A DNA stretch of 64,000 nucleotides from Datnioides undecimradiatus (GCA_008933995.1 WARS01004318.1:1013589-1077588), one strand, 5' to 3'. Counted from the stretch's first letter, positions 44,395 through 54,690 are shown. A program made the numbers and translations. Notes: generated by a model not told the origin, from the letters alone.

Positions 44395-44600
44395 CACGCC
44401 GCCGCGTTTTTTCCTTAAATTGCCCGATACGCAGGCAGCAATGACAGTCATCTCGGGAATGTCATCGAAGCGAACAATTAACAGAGCAGCAAAAATGTGA
44501 GGTCAGATATAATTAACATATGTGCTGCTCAGCTATAATTGCTCAAGTCTAAAGCAAGTAATTAAATCATTCAAAGTGAGCCATGCAGACAATGACTGAC
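44395..44600. promoter_or_regulatory. Strong CNE-like block, homeodomain cluster
   Basis: Within about 110 bases are GAACAATTAACAG, GATATAATTAACATATG, GCTATAATTGCTC and GTAATTAAATCATTC, plus AGGTCA and GCAGACAATGAC. Four TAATT cores and SOX-type cores in a short unique stretch make this one of the best regulatory candidates. Confidence 0.48.
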
Positions 44601-44849
44601 TGAGCTGCTCCACATCTGCAGGAGGCGGGGGCACCGAGGAGCCTGCACGCTTTTGCTCCTCTCCGTCACACCACCCCTGGGACCGCCACCGCATATTCGC
44701 AGCACACACACACACACACCAAAATAAAGACGCAATAGACACTCGGCTTGTAACCGTCTGGCAGAAATAGCTAACACCGAGGGGATGCTACGTGCGCTCG
44801 AAGGGGAAATGGCGTTCGCGCCCGTGAGCCGGCAGAGATCCTTCATCTC

Positions 44850-45160
44850 TTCCTTTTATTCTCAGGAATCACAGAAGTTGGGTCACATGCTTAAGGTGCT
44901 CCTAATTGACGGCGCAGAGATCGGCTCATTATGATACATGCGCCGGGCCGGCCTGTCAGACAGACGGAGGTGGAAGGCAGCGGCATTAAGCGAGTGGCAG
45001 GAGCATTATCAGTCTATATTTCATCGGTGTCAGCGGGGACTTGTCCCCGTTTCGTCCTCTGGGTGTCATTTATTAAATGAAGGAATGAAAGGGATGTTTA
45101 AGGTAGAAACACAGGCCTGCTCGGACGACGGATTAGACGTTGTTACGGGATGAAAAACTG
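44850..45160. promoter_or_regulatory. CNE-like block
   Basis: Contains GTGCTCCTAATTGACGG, GGCTCATTATGATAC, GGCATTAAGCGAGTGG and GTCATTTATTAAATG. Unique and moderately motif-rich. Confidence 0.35.
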
Positions 45161-45544
45161 CATTTGAACCTCTGATACAAAATCCAGGCTCCGGGGTATT
45201 TCAGTAATGTATTGTCCTCCCAGCTGGTCGCACGCACCCAGCACGCTGTGGGTGGAGATCTGAGAGTTTCCGGCTTAAACCCCGACAGGTTGCTGCACAA
45301 ATCGCCGCCGCGACGGGTCGGACATGAAACGAACTGGTGCAGCCGGTGGGTTAGTTTGGTTTGCACGGAGACAAATCTGAAAATATGACAGGAATCAGGG
45401 AGTTCGACCGATTGCAAACAACAAATTTGCGTCCAAACACAGAGAAATCTGACATTTCAGCTCATCGTAGTGCACTTTGCCCTGCAGAGCAACACAAAAC
45501 ACACGTTCTCCGACCTAACACCAGTATCTGATCAGCTTTACCCA

Positions 45545-45690
45545 TCCAACCGCTGCTGAATGCAACAACGTCACCATCTTTAGTTTATTTAGTTTGGTCC
45601 AGCTGCTGACACGGAGGGGGCGGGGCTTATGAGCTTTACTGCAGCGAGCCAGCAGGGGGCGATTGAGAGTCATCTTAAAACCAAAAAAGC
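45545..45690 (+). mobile_element. Teleost non-autonomous repeat fragment with CTCF-like core
   Basis: GCTGCTGACACGGAGGGGG, CGGGGCTTATGAGCTTTACT and GAGCCAGCAGGGGGCGATTG follow in order. This resembles from memory a dispersed fish repeat reading GGGGCGGGGCCTATGACC...CTGCAGCCAGCCACCAGGGGGCGATC. It is related to the fragment at 1428-1480. The CCAGCAGGGGGCGA at 45649-45662 fits the CTCF consensus. Confidence 0.5.
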
Positions 45691-45734
45691 TCAGGTTTGC
45701 ATGTTTATATTGATCAAAACCTTATTTCCTTTAG

Positions 45735-46190
45735 CTTCTGTGACGGCGGCAGACAGGCAGAACCGATGGCCGCCGCTGCACGACCCGCACGGAGCCTCCG
45801 CCGTTGCCTGTGCACGGCTTCCTGGCGTGATCGAACCCTATGAAACACGCATTCTCATTCGTGAATTCGGGGGAACTGGGGTATCTGTGGACCGCGAGGC
45901 GAGACCGGAGGCTCCGGGGCGGACCCACGCAGGCGAGGAGAGCGCTCGGGCTCCACGCGGGGAGGGAGGGCCACCGAGCCCTTCCCGCGGATTTGTTTCT
46001 GTCAGACGAAGAAAGGCGCCGGCAACTTTTGACATTATGTTCTCAGCGGACCACGGACGAGGTCAGAGGCAGTGTATCATTTTTTATTTTTTTCATTCTC
46101 TCCCGGCGGTGAAACTCGGCTGCAGAGCGCGGCGTTACCGCGCGGCTCCCTTTCATAATAAACCGATATGCTTTCAACCCGCCTGACCCG
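45735..46190. other. CpG island-like stretch
   Basis: GC-rich with dense CpG across about 300 bases, ending in an AT-rich TTTTTTATTTTTTTC at 46078-46095. A 185-codon plus-strand frame (45629-46186) and several minus-strand frames cross it, none with a recognised domain. It could be a CpG-island enhancer or orphan promoter. No start site or donor stands out. Confidence 0.3.
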
Positions 46191-46194
46191 CGGA

Positions 46195-46700
46195 CTGAGG
46201 CCTTCCTGAGCAAATTCAAAACACTTTGCATGTGCTGCGTTCTTGACATTTAAAACCACATGAAAATGAAAATGGATCCCAATTAGAGCCGCGGGAAGCA
46301 GAGGGCCCTCTCGCTTCTCTTAGTAACTAGCTGGTTTAAACATTTCCCCCCACGAAATGCCTCGAAAATTGACCTTCTCGTTCCGCGAGCGGCGATAAAA
46401 GCAGCCTTGAGTGGCCTCAGATCAGCCTATTTTGATGGTCGTCTGCGAGGATGAAGAGTAAAAATAAGGCACGGCGAGCGGGAGCATAATCACACGGCGT
46501 GTTATTGCGCCTTTGCACTTAAACGGCGCACATACTCTCAGTAAAGAAACATGACATTAACCACTGGGTATTAATGTAAATCACCAGGAGTGGAAGACGC
46601 TAATAGCCACTTTAGGACAGGTGATTATTATTGAGGCGACGGTCGGGGGATTGACGCTGTGTACTGAATAAAGTCTAAAAATACATGAAATAATGCGAGT
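46195..46700. promoter_or_regulatory. Strong CNE-like block
   Basis: Over 400 bases: GGATCCCAATTAGAGCC, CGATAAAAGCAGCC, GTGTTATTGCGCC, CATGACATTAACCACTGGG, GTATTAATGTAAATCACC, GCTAATAGCCAC and GGTGATTATTATTGAGG. Homeodomain and GATA-like motifs, no repeats. Confidence 0.43.
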
Positions 46701-47084
46701 GCATCCTGCAGAGCGGCCGACACCAACACGGCAGCGCTGCGGCCAACGTGGAGGGAGGGCGCAGGAGGGAAAAAAGGAAAAGCGTGCTATATTTAAACTT
46801 GAGGGTGCCGAGGCAGGGATGTCGGTCGGATCACCTGTTGAAGAGCATTCATTTCAACAGGGGAACAAAGGTCAGCGTCCTTGCTGGAGCTTTGATTGGC
46901 AGGCGGGGGAGCTCGGTGCCCGCAGCAGCGGCCCAGCGGAGCAGCCAACGGTGGCGTGTGGCTTGGCTGGGCCACATTTCTGACTCAATGCTGACTAACT
47001 GAGTGTGTCTGCTGACAGTGTGTCTGACTGATAGGATCACCCCGGGAGGCTCTTCCAGGGCCTTTACAAAGTGTCTCTGATAGG

Positions 47085-47425
47085 CCGGGCCCGTAGCACT
47101 GCCGCGAGGGCCCGCCGACAAATTAAATTTAAGCCCTGCTAATGCACGGCGTAATCACAGAGCGAGGTGGTGATAAATTTTTCAGCGGGGTTACCATGGG
47201 CGCCGCGCAGGAAGAGCTCGCCGTAGAATCCGAGATGACAAAGAGAAGGAGAGCGGCGTGGCGGGAAATAGTCGAGTGTGACCTCAGCGCGCTCAGGAGC
47301 CAAGGACCCGTGTGAAAGAACAACAATAACGCGCCATTATGAGATGTAACATTTTGCGACGACCCGCGTTTCCAGGGGGAAATTTGAAAGAAAAGCAATT
47401 TCACATTAAACATTAGACACAATGC
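47085..47425. promoter_or_regulatory. CNE-like block next to a TG array
   Basis: Contains AAATTAAATTTAAGCCCTGC, TAATGCACGGCGTAATCAC, GGTGATAAATTTTTC, GAACAACAATAACGCGCCAT and GCAATTTCACATTAAAC. Mixed homeodomain and SOX cores with an ACAATAA core. Confidence 0.4.
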
Positions 47426-47443
47426 AGGTCTGTGGAGCAGAGG

Positions 47444-47446
<3 letters not shown>

Positions 47447-47498
<52 letters not shown>
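47447..47498. repeat. (TG)n microsatellite
   Basis: Twenty-six TG units. Minus-strand frames through it are spurious. Confidence 0.98.
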
Positions 47499-47499
<1 letters not shown>

Positions 47500-49180
47500 T
47501 GTGGAGGAGGGGGCAGAAGCGGTAGATAGCGAGGGCTGCGTGCGCACATGTGTGTGAATGGTTGGCGGTGGCGGTGGGAGCGTTTCGGGAGCTTCCTGAC
47601 AGCCATTGGCCGACTGGAGCGAGACACACACATCCCCCTCCGCGGAGTTAAAAGGGATGGAGTGGATGAAATTTCAAAGCCTCCCCTGCAGACACACACT
47701 CTGCCGTGCACACATCAGCACTGAGACGTTCAAATATTCAGCTCCGTCGTTCCAGCCTGGTTTCATCTCCCGTGCGCTGGTATCAGACATGGTTCTGCTG
47801 TGATTAATGAGAACCCCCCCCACTCCTCGCCCCCCACCCACCCCAAAAACCAAAAGCCCCCTCGTGCACACGCGTGCGCACAACAGCACTTTTTCCCTGC
47901 GCGATGCTAGCAGCTAAAAGCCGTCCCTAATCAGGAAACAGTGCCTGTGATTAGTTCCTGAAGGCGGCGCAGAGGAAGTGAAAGTCACCGTGAGATAAGA
48001 CAGGAAGTGGCGGACGCTCGCCCATTAAACTCCGTTCACTTATTACGACCAACAATGGCGCTCTGATGAACTGGCACATCGGCGTCGTTAGGAGACGCAC
48101 TGCAGGAGCGCAGCACAAAGAGTAACTCGCTGCCCTTGTGCAGACAATGAGGATCCCTCCGAATCTGCAGCAGCTCCACTCTCCCTCCTCCGCTTTCATT
48201 TCCCTGACTTGACAGCCTTGATTTGACCACTCGCCTCCTTTCCTTCACAATGCACATCCACGGAGCCGCCGCCGCCGCGGTCCGCGTCACGAAGCCGGCG
48301 CAGGCAGAGTCGTACTCGCTGAGTCGACTGATCTCTTTATTTTTTTGTTGTTGTTGTTTTTTTTGCTTTGTTTTTCTTTTTTTTATGTTGGCAACATCTT
48401 TGTTGCTAAGCAGTCGTTGCTGTGGTGATTTTGCACCGCACTTCCCAGAGATCACAAGTCAGTCAAAGAGTGTGGCCGGCCGCGCTGACGTCTTCCTCTG
48501 TGATGAAAGGGAACTTTGACTCCTCGTCATTTGTTTATTTGTTTATTTGTTTATCTGCTCATTCCCTACTTTACTCACGAGCACTGGGAGCGTGTAACAC
48601 ACCCGCTCCACGTGCATCAGGATCAGCAGTTGTAAGTTACATAAACACAGTTAAAACCAGAGGAATACACAAACCGCCAACAAGCTGCCGTCACACCTCG
48701 AAGCTTCCTTCCTCCCTGACCGGAGACCTCTGACATCGACTGGTCTGCCCCCCCCACCGGTCCTCTACTGGCGTATCTGCTCAGATGCACCTCCAGCATC
48801 AGTGTCGCCCTCGCTGAGTAATTACAGCGATTAATGCACGGACGGCGCTCGCCCCCGGCTCTGGACACTCCATCAAGATGCGTGCGGTAATGGATGAGCG
48901 TGCGTTCTTAATAGAGAATCCATAGTGTCTGAACCTGGCGAGGGAAAACATAAAAACAAACGTACACCTTTTTTGATCAAGACCGACTTTACCCACAATC
49001 CTCTTGGGGGAGATCGTTTACCAGCCTGGGAGTGTGAGAGAGAGAGAGAGAGAGATGGGCGGAGGGGGTGGGGGGGTGGGGGGCGGTCAGGTTCGTTTGC
49101 CCTTGTCGTTGCGCTCGCGCTGACCTCTAAAAATGGACAACAAAGATCATATCACGGCGCCGACGCTAGCGCCAACAGCC
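47500..49180. other. Non-coding DNA with simple repeats
   Basis: Contains C-runs (47814, 47831), a T-rich TTGTTGTTGTTTT tract at 48340-48385, a (TTTGTTTA) run at 48530-48555, and (GA)n at 49036-49055 followed by G-rich sequence to 49085. No exon is supported. Confidence 0.5.
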
Positions 49181-49184
49181 TTTG

Positions 49185-49680
49185 CACAAATTGATTTAGC
49201 CACCCAGAACTCACTCCCATCTCAATGAGGTGGCAGGATGCTCGCAGCATATATCACTGTCACACAAGCACCCTCTAGTGAAATGTGATTTTTATCTTTA
49301 TGAGCCCCCCCCCCATCGCCGCCGCCGACACCCACACACCCACCTTTTTCGGTACAGCATGTAGCGGGTTGTGATAAGTGATGAGAAATAAAGGGCTGGC
49401 ACATTACGCTAATACAGGTGCTCCCGGCGCATATGGGCGCCATCACACAGGGAGAATGACATTGTTGTGGTCCTGCGCGTCTGAAAGCGGCTGGCGAGGC
49501 GGCAGGGGGGCGCCGCGCTGCACGGCTCATAGATCACTTATGTGTGGGTGAGAGTTGTCACCAGCCAGCGCTTGGCTGCGAAGCACAACATAGTTTATGG
49601 CACACAACCGCGAGACGTAAGCATGAATCGTGGCCCAGGCAACAATGAGGAAAAAGTGCACTAAAAATAGACGATAAGCT
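49185..49680. promoter_or_regulatory. CNE-like block
   Basis: Contains CAAATTGATTTAGCC, GGTTGTGATAAGTGATGAG, CACATTACGCTAATACAGG, GAATGACATTGTTGTGG (SOX) and GGCAACAATGAGG. A weak CTCF-like CACTAGAGGGTGC (minus strand) lies at 49267-49281. Interrupted by a C-run at 49306. Confidence 0.4.
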
Positions 49681-49724
49681 TTTTTTTTTTGCGCTCGCCC
49701 CAGAAACAATGGCTCCTTTTGGTT

Positions 49725-49870
49725 TTTCACGTGTTCAATCCGCGGCGCGAGCGAGGGTCGAGGAAGCGCAGGGGGGCCTCGCGGCGGTGGACGGTGGACG
49801 GAGGCAGCCGAGAGGCCCCGCGCCCTCGGCGAGGGGCTGCGGAGGCACGATAGCTGTCGCGCTTTCAAGT
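49725..49870. other. CpG island-like stretch
   Basis: Very GC-rich with dense CpG, between two AT-richer CNE-like blocks. The 68-codon plus frame and the long minus frame through it have no protein features. The GTGGACGGTGGACGGAGG tandem near 49787 is a short direct repeat. Confidence 0.35.
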
Positions 49871-49914
49871 GTGTTAAACGCCGAGATAGTCCGGGCTTCC
49901 TCCCTTTCCAACTG

Positions 49915-50360
49915 ACAACCTCTGTTACACAGTTAATTACAGCCAACTGCAACACAGCGCTGTGTCAATTATCATGTGCTTTCGCTCTCCCCTCCCAACG
50001 GATATTTTTACTGCCGCGGCTTCACTGGTAAAGTTTCCACCTTCTTTTATTGCTATTCTGCCCAGGTCTGCAGGCTGAATTACATTCGGCAGACAGAGCT
50101 GTAAAAACAGAAGGGATTTAAGGATTCAGATTGGTGGAGGGTAACCTAATCTTCCGTAATTGGGGGAATGGTTCTCATTTATATCAGCCTGCTTTAGAAA
50201 GCGAGCTCATCGGCAGGCTGCGATCATCCCGGGCGTTTTACACCGACGATTCATTTTCATAAAGGCCGGGGAAAGGGGAGGACGGCCGCCGCGGCTGCGA
50301 ACACACGTATTAAACCTAATCATCATTAATCAAGGCGCCGCTCTTACTTTGCAGGTCGCG
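49915..50360. promoter_or_regulatory. CNE-like block
   Basis: Contains CACAGTTAATTACAGCC, GTGTCAATTATCATGTGC, GGTAACCTAATCTTCCG, GTATTAAACCTAATCATC and ATTAATCAAGGCGCCG. Several TAATC/TAATTA cores, suggesting OTX- and other homeodomain-type binding. Confidence 0.4.
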
Positions 50361-50830
50361 GAAATCAACGTACACAACATAGACGCTGCACAAAGACCCT
50401 CCGCGGCCGACCGCTGCAGCCCCCAGCGCGTGCCGGCTTCGCCTGAGCGCTGTGAAATAACACATTCTGGGCTGCGTCGTCTCAAAATGGAACTAAAATG
50501 GTAATCCTCTGCCAGGCGAAGCGTTCTCGCCTCGCCAGATGCTTAGTTCTGAAATTTGCCTAATTGCCACGCTCAGATCAATCCCTTTTACTCTGCCAAA
50601 TGAATCTGCCAGAGTGTGTTCCGAGCGTTTCGTTGGCCCGCTATGCTTCTTCTTCTCTTCTCGCAAAGATTCGTGTTTTCGTGCCCCCCCCCCTCACTGC
50701 ACGCGAAGGCCTGAGAGAGGCTCCGGTCTCCGTGACGCATCCGCACAGCCGGATGCATGTCCACCCCTGCTGACCTGCGTGCCCATTAGCCATGGCGTTG
50801 CAAGTGAGGGCACATGGCTGATCCATCTTA

Positions 50831-50842
50831 CCCCCCCCCCCC
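50831..50842 (+). repeat. Poly-C run
   Basis: Twelve C immediately before a CA array. Confidence 0.88.
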
Positions 50843-50852
50843 ACCTTCCCTG

Positions 50853-50874
50853 CACACACACACACACACACACA
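50853..50874. repeat. (CA)n microsatellite
   Basis: Eleven CA units. Confidence 0.93.
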
Positions 50875-50930
50875 GAGCACACCCACTCGTCATATGGCTC
50901 AGACACATGCCGTGGGCGGACGAAATGTGG

Positions 50931-50946
50931 CCCTTTGATCAAAGGG
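50931..50946. promoter_or_regulatory. 16-base TCF/LEF palindrome
   Basis: CCCTTTGATCAAAGGG is a perfect 16-base palindrome. Each arm is a consensus TCF/LEF site (CTTTGATC / GATCAAAG), the DNA target of Wnt/beta-catenin signalling. It lies in a 100-base unique island between two CA arrays. Function is inference. Confidence 0.45.
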
Positions 50947-50981
50947 CAGCGTGTGGGAATGGACACTGACTTACTGACCTC

Positions 50982-51010
<29 letters not shown>
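50982..51010. repeat. (CA)n microsatellite
   Basis: Fourteen CA units. Further CA-rich fragments continue to 51155. Confidence 0.95.
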
Positions 51011-51014
<4 letters not shown>

Positions 51015-51436
51015 TCTATACACACACTGCCATACATTGTGCAGTCATTACTGTGCATGCATAATAAGTCGAGTCCAGTGATGCACCGCACTGAGGCGAC
51101 ATGTAAACAAACACACACTTTCAGTTACTGATGCACACACACACTCACACACACACAAATGTTGAAGTGGGGGGGGGCGGCTCATTTGTGCAGCTGCTAC
51201 ATGCAGTCATTAAAACTAAGTGCATACTATGAATGGCACGCGCATATGCTCGGCACATCTTGGCGTAGGTACGCGCCGAGGCAAACATCCATCCTCCGCT
51301 CATCTCCCATCTGCACCGACGGCGCGTCTCGCATCATCGTGACAAACGACCACATCATACCAAAGTCCTCCTCGCGCCGACGTGATAACATGAGAGCAGC
51401 GTAAGTAAAATAGGAAAAGGAGGGAAGACGGAGCCG

Positions 51437-51438
<2 letters not shown>

Positions 51439-51470
<32 letters not shown>
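51439..51470. repeat. (TG)n microsatellite
   Basis: Sixteen GT units. Confidence 0.96.
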
Positions 51471-51474
<4 letters not shown>

Positions 51475-51679
51475 ATAGAAAGTGACGGATGAATCAGAAG
51501 TTTAGTCAACAGAGGAAACCTTGGTTCCAGCTGCCCGGCTGTCTGATGAGCCACTCTGTGCTTGTCAACAACATCCCCTATCATTCTCACACAACTATCT
51601 ACTCACAAAACCAAGACCCGCCCCCTTCATCCCTTCAGCATTTCCACCATCCTCCAAGAGAAACACCTCCGAAAGCAGA

Positions 51680-52468
51680 ACGCGTCGCTCGCAGCGGCAG
51701 CAGCGGCGGCGGCGGCGGCAGCCTCTTTCCCCCCTCCCCTGTTCCCTTTCCCCTCTCCTCTCTCTATTTCCGTGCATCCTCTCTCGTCCCTTTTTGTCTC
51801 CACTTCTTCTTCTCCCTTCCCGCGCTGCCGCTGCTTGTGGCGCGGCGCATGAAAAACATAAAAGAGGCGAGGAATAGAAAAGAGAGAGAGAGAGAGAGAG
51901 AGAGACGGAGACAAACCGACGCTGGGAAGGCTGGAGAAGGCAAATTAGCATGAGAATACTCACAGTGTTGTTGGTGAAGGAGCGCGGGGATGGGAGCGCG
52001 GCACCGGTCCCTCCGTCAGATACAACCTGCACACACGAGATTGAAGAGGGGAAAAAAAAGAAAACTAGGCTGTGAGAGCGGCAAAGAGGGGAGAGGAGGA
52101 GGAGGAGGAGGAGAGAAGAGCAGGACACGGAGGAGGAGGAGAAGAAGAAGAAGAGGGAGGAGGAGGGAGCAGAGCATCCAGCGCACGCACCAACAGGAGC
52201 CCAAATAAAGAAATAAGGATTCCTCGAGGAATGTGAGTGTGTTCGGGCAGCGATGGTGTGTGTGTGTGTGTGTGTGTGTGTTGCTGTGAAGGGGGTGAGG
52301 AGGTGGGTTGTCTTTGGGAAATATAAAACACACACACACACACACACACACTCACATGCGGGGTTGCACTTGGGTGCGCAATCACATCTGACAGGTCTGA
52401 TCTGCGGTCCACCTACCTCCTTATCGCTACCTCACTCTTCCACAGCACTGTGCTCTCCCTCTCTCTCC

Positions 52469-52499
<31 letters not shown>

Positions 52500-52551
52500 T
52501 ATCTCTCACTCGTTTGCACCCTCTCTCGCTCGCTCGCTCTCTCTCTCTCTG
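51680..52551. repeat. Compound low-complexity region flanking a possible exon
   Basis: In order: GGC/AGC tract at 51690-51722, pyrimidine tract at 51725-51825, (GA)n at 51880-51905, GGA/GAA purine tract at 52086-52170, (TG)n at 52256-52282, (CA)n at 52328-52351 and (TC)n at 52452-52551. Strand composition switches between purine and pyrimidine, which favours triplex or hairpin forms. The 250-codon minus frame and others here are largely repeat artefacts. Confidence 0.9.
51964..52026 (-). CDS. Candidate 63-base cassette exon, unidentified
   Basis: On the minus strand a long pyrimidine tract (rich in T and C at 52031-52065) ends in TGTGTGCAG, followed by 63 bases and the donor ACT|GTGAGT. The frame through the flanking open frame is phase 0 at both ends and encodes 21 residues beginning VVSDGGTGAAL and ending FTNNT; a second frame is also open. 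A length divisible by three with matched phases is typical of cassette exons. The surrounding intron-like DNA is low complexity while the exon is not. I do not recognise the peptide, and a decoy exon remains possible. Confidence 0.3.
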
Positions 52552-52973
52552 TTGCTCACACTGATGCCAGAGATTCAGCTGCTACAGGGGAGCTATCGCC
52601 CTCATCGCTGTGTGCTGCCGAAAGAGGGAGGGCCCCGTCGGATCTCCCGCCCGCCCACGCCACCCGGCCCAACACCCCCCCCCCTTGCTTCTCTCCTGTG
52701 CGCGCGCTTTCCACCTCGAATGTACAGAGAAAGAGAACGCTTCAATTGAATGAAAGCAATCCCAGCGGCATTGAGGCAATTATAGAGGCTGCTGGCACTG
52801 TTTTCTGCCTTTTTCGTCCTCCCCTCCTCTTCCTCGTCTCCCTCCGTCCTCTCTCGGGCCGGTGGAGGCTCTGTTTTCTCTCTCTTTTCAGTTTCTGCGC
52901 GCTCCAGACATATGCCACTATTAATGTAGCTTCTGTCGCTTCAGCTGTTTTGGTCAGATCACTTCTGTCTCAG

Positions 52974-53092
52974 CTTCCACCTCCTCTACCTGCCTGCACC
53001 TTCCCCGGCTCCCCGGCATCCCCCTACCCCGACATAAAGAAGAAGAGTCCCAACTCCACCTCGCACAGCCTGACAGCGCCACTCAGCTCCAG
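52974..53092 (+). CDS. Candidate exon, unidentified (competing strand)
   Basis: Acceptor-like CACTTCTGTCTCAG precedes 119 bases that end in the donor CAG|GTAAAA. The open frame reads LPPPLPACTFPGSPASPYPD, then IKKKSPNSTSHSLTAPLSS: proline- and serine-rich with a KKK patch, as in disordered parts of transcription regulators. It is on the opposite strand to the candidate at 51964-52026, so both are unlikely to belong to one gene. Not recognised. Confidence 0.18.
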
Positions 53093-53369
53093 GTAAAATA
53101 CATTAATCCTCCCGGCCTTATCGGGTGTTGCAAGGCTAGCGCGGCATCGCAGCAGCACAAATGATTCAGGAGAAACTTTCTGTCTTTGCGGTCCGGGGGT
53201 GTTTGACGCGCTCCGGTGTCTCCTTCCTTACCCTGTTCTGAGAATCTCGCAGCACATGCGTCGGCAAAAAAGAAATAAATAAAAAGAGCTGCGAGTCAAA
53301 CACCTCAGCCTCTAATCAGGTAGCCCTCCCTCCTTCCCCTCCACCCCCGCACGCTGCATCCCTCCAGCC

Positions 53370-54480
53370 ACTACTGCACTTTATCTCCCCTCAATTAACA
53401 TCTTCTGAGCGAGCCTCTATTATCTTAACCACACAGAGCAGAGGGGTCCTCCGAGGAGACGCCGTGGAGGACGGCTGAGCTGTGGACAGAGGGCTCCCAG
53501 CCCTGCTGCCGCCGCTTCAATTCGCGGGCCTAATTAAAGCCCGAGTCAGACATGACAAACTGCGAGCGGAGGTGCTGCAGAAACAAACACCGACAGCAGC
53601 GCCGCCCGCGCGGGTGCGTGTAGCCCCGAGGATTCTCTTTGTGCGGATTATCTGCCGGAGAACAGGCACGTTCGCGTCAACGTCATGACAACATCATCTA
53701 AATCTCTTTTGACTGTTTGCTCGGTTTGATCGTGTTTATTTTCCACCCCGCGTGCAGGCATCGCCACGGTGTCATCGCACCCCCTATAAATCCTCCTCCA
53801 CAGAGAGACAATGCCTCCTCGCCGCGGCTCAAGGCTTCCTATAAAATGTATAAGTGGTACAGTTGGTTGGCGTCATGCTTATATATGGCTAATTTCCGTT
53901 TTGTATAACGCCCCCCGTGCCCTCTTTCATCTGTTTGGTCGCCCTCGCCAACTTCAATTTCACCCCATGAAGCCATCAAACCACCCATTAAGCCATCACG
54001 CCGCCCTCTTTGTCCTTGCTCCCCTGTCTGACAACAACAGCGAGAGCCGATGTCGCGTCCTCCTGCACTCTCGCCGCCGAGCTAGCCCGGCGATTTGGCC
54101 CGGCCCCGCCGCCGACTTTGGCTCGCGCCGGACTATTAAGAGTATTCTATTACTGTTGGGTTAACCTGTCACGCTTGGCTGTGGCTCTCTTTATTGTCTG
54201 GCCGCTCTGAAAGGGCAGGGGATAAAACTCCATCAGCAGGACAAACGGCCGCGCGCGCCGCCATTCATCAGACACCCGGGGGGTTCCCCTCCACCCCCTG
54301 AAACGCCACCGCCGCAACTGCGGACGCCGGCTAGCGCAACCTCTGAAATGCCGTGGGGGTTGCCGCCGTTCCTCGCTTAAAATGCGAGCTCCCGGGGGCC
54401 AATCTGCACGGCGGCATCACACAAGGTTTCCCTCCTTAATCACGACTCGGGGAGCGGCAGGTCTATCAGCGCCGAAGGAG
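53370..54480. promoter_or_regulatory. CNE-like and CpG-rich blocks
   Basis: CTCAATTAACATCTTCTGAG, CGGGCCTAATTAAAGCCCG and GAGTCAGACATGACAAAC mark the best part (53385-53560). From 54040 to 54380 the sequence becomes CpG-rich with GAGCTAGCCCGGCG and CGGCCGCGCGCGCC. Frames at 53811-54210 are GC-driven. Confidence 0.35.
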
Positions 54481-54512
54481 CTGACGTATCGACTAGGATC
54501 AGGTAGTGCGGC

Positions 54513-54690
54513 GGGCGGTGTGGGGAAGTGATTAAGAAAGCAGACTAGTGATCAGCGGATGACAGGGGTCAATCCCCTGTCGGGCAATTGGGTAGTGGCC
54601 TTGGGCGAGGTACTTAGCCCCAACACAGCAGCCAGACACTCGCCAGTGAGAGTGGATAAAATGTCAGATTCAACTTCACCCTCTGCAAAG
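54513..54690 (+). mobile_element. tRNA-derived SINE, second type
   Basis: TGGGGAAGTGATTAAGAAAGC (A-box-like, first twenty bases 54521-54540) is followed by GGGGTCAATCCCC at 54565-54577, a good B box inside a hairpin. Then come GGCAATTGGGTAGTGGCC and CCTTGGGCGAGGTACTTAGC, the SINE body phrase seen in many fish SINEs. The tail is unclear after about 54670. It sits between two CNE-like blocks. Confidence 0.7.

Noticed and set aside
45629-46186. 185-codon plus-strand open frame
   Set aside because: CpG-rich DNA with few stops, competing frames on both strands, no domain, no promoter or splice support.
50539-51081. 180-codon plus-strand open frame
   Set aside because: Crosses two CA arrays and a C-run; threonine-histidine strings are repeat artefacts.
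51595-52347. 250-codon minus-strand open frame
   Set aside because: Mostly translated TC/GGA/GA arrays (serine and leucine runs). Only the 63-base segment at 51964-52026 is kept, as a spliced exon candidate.
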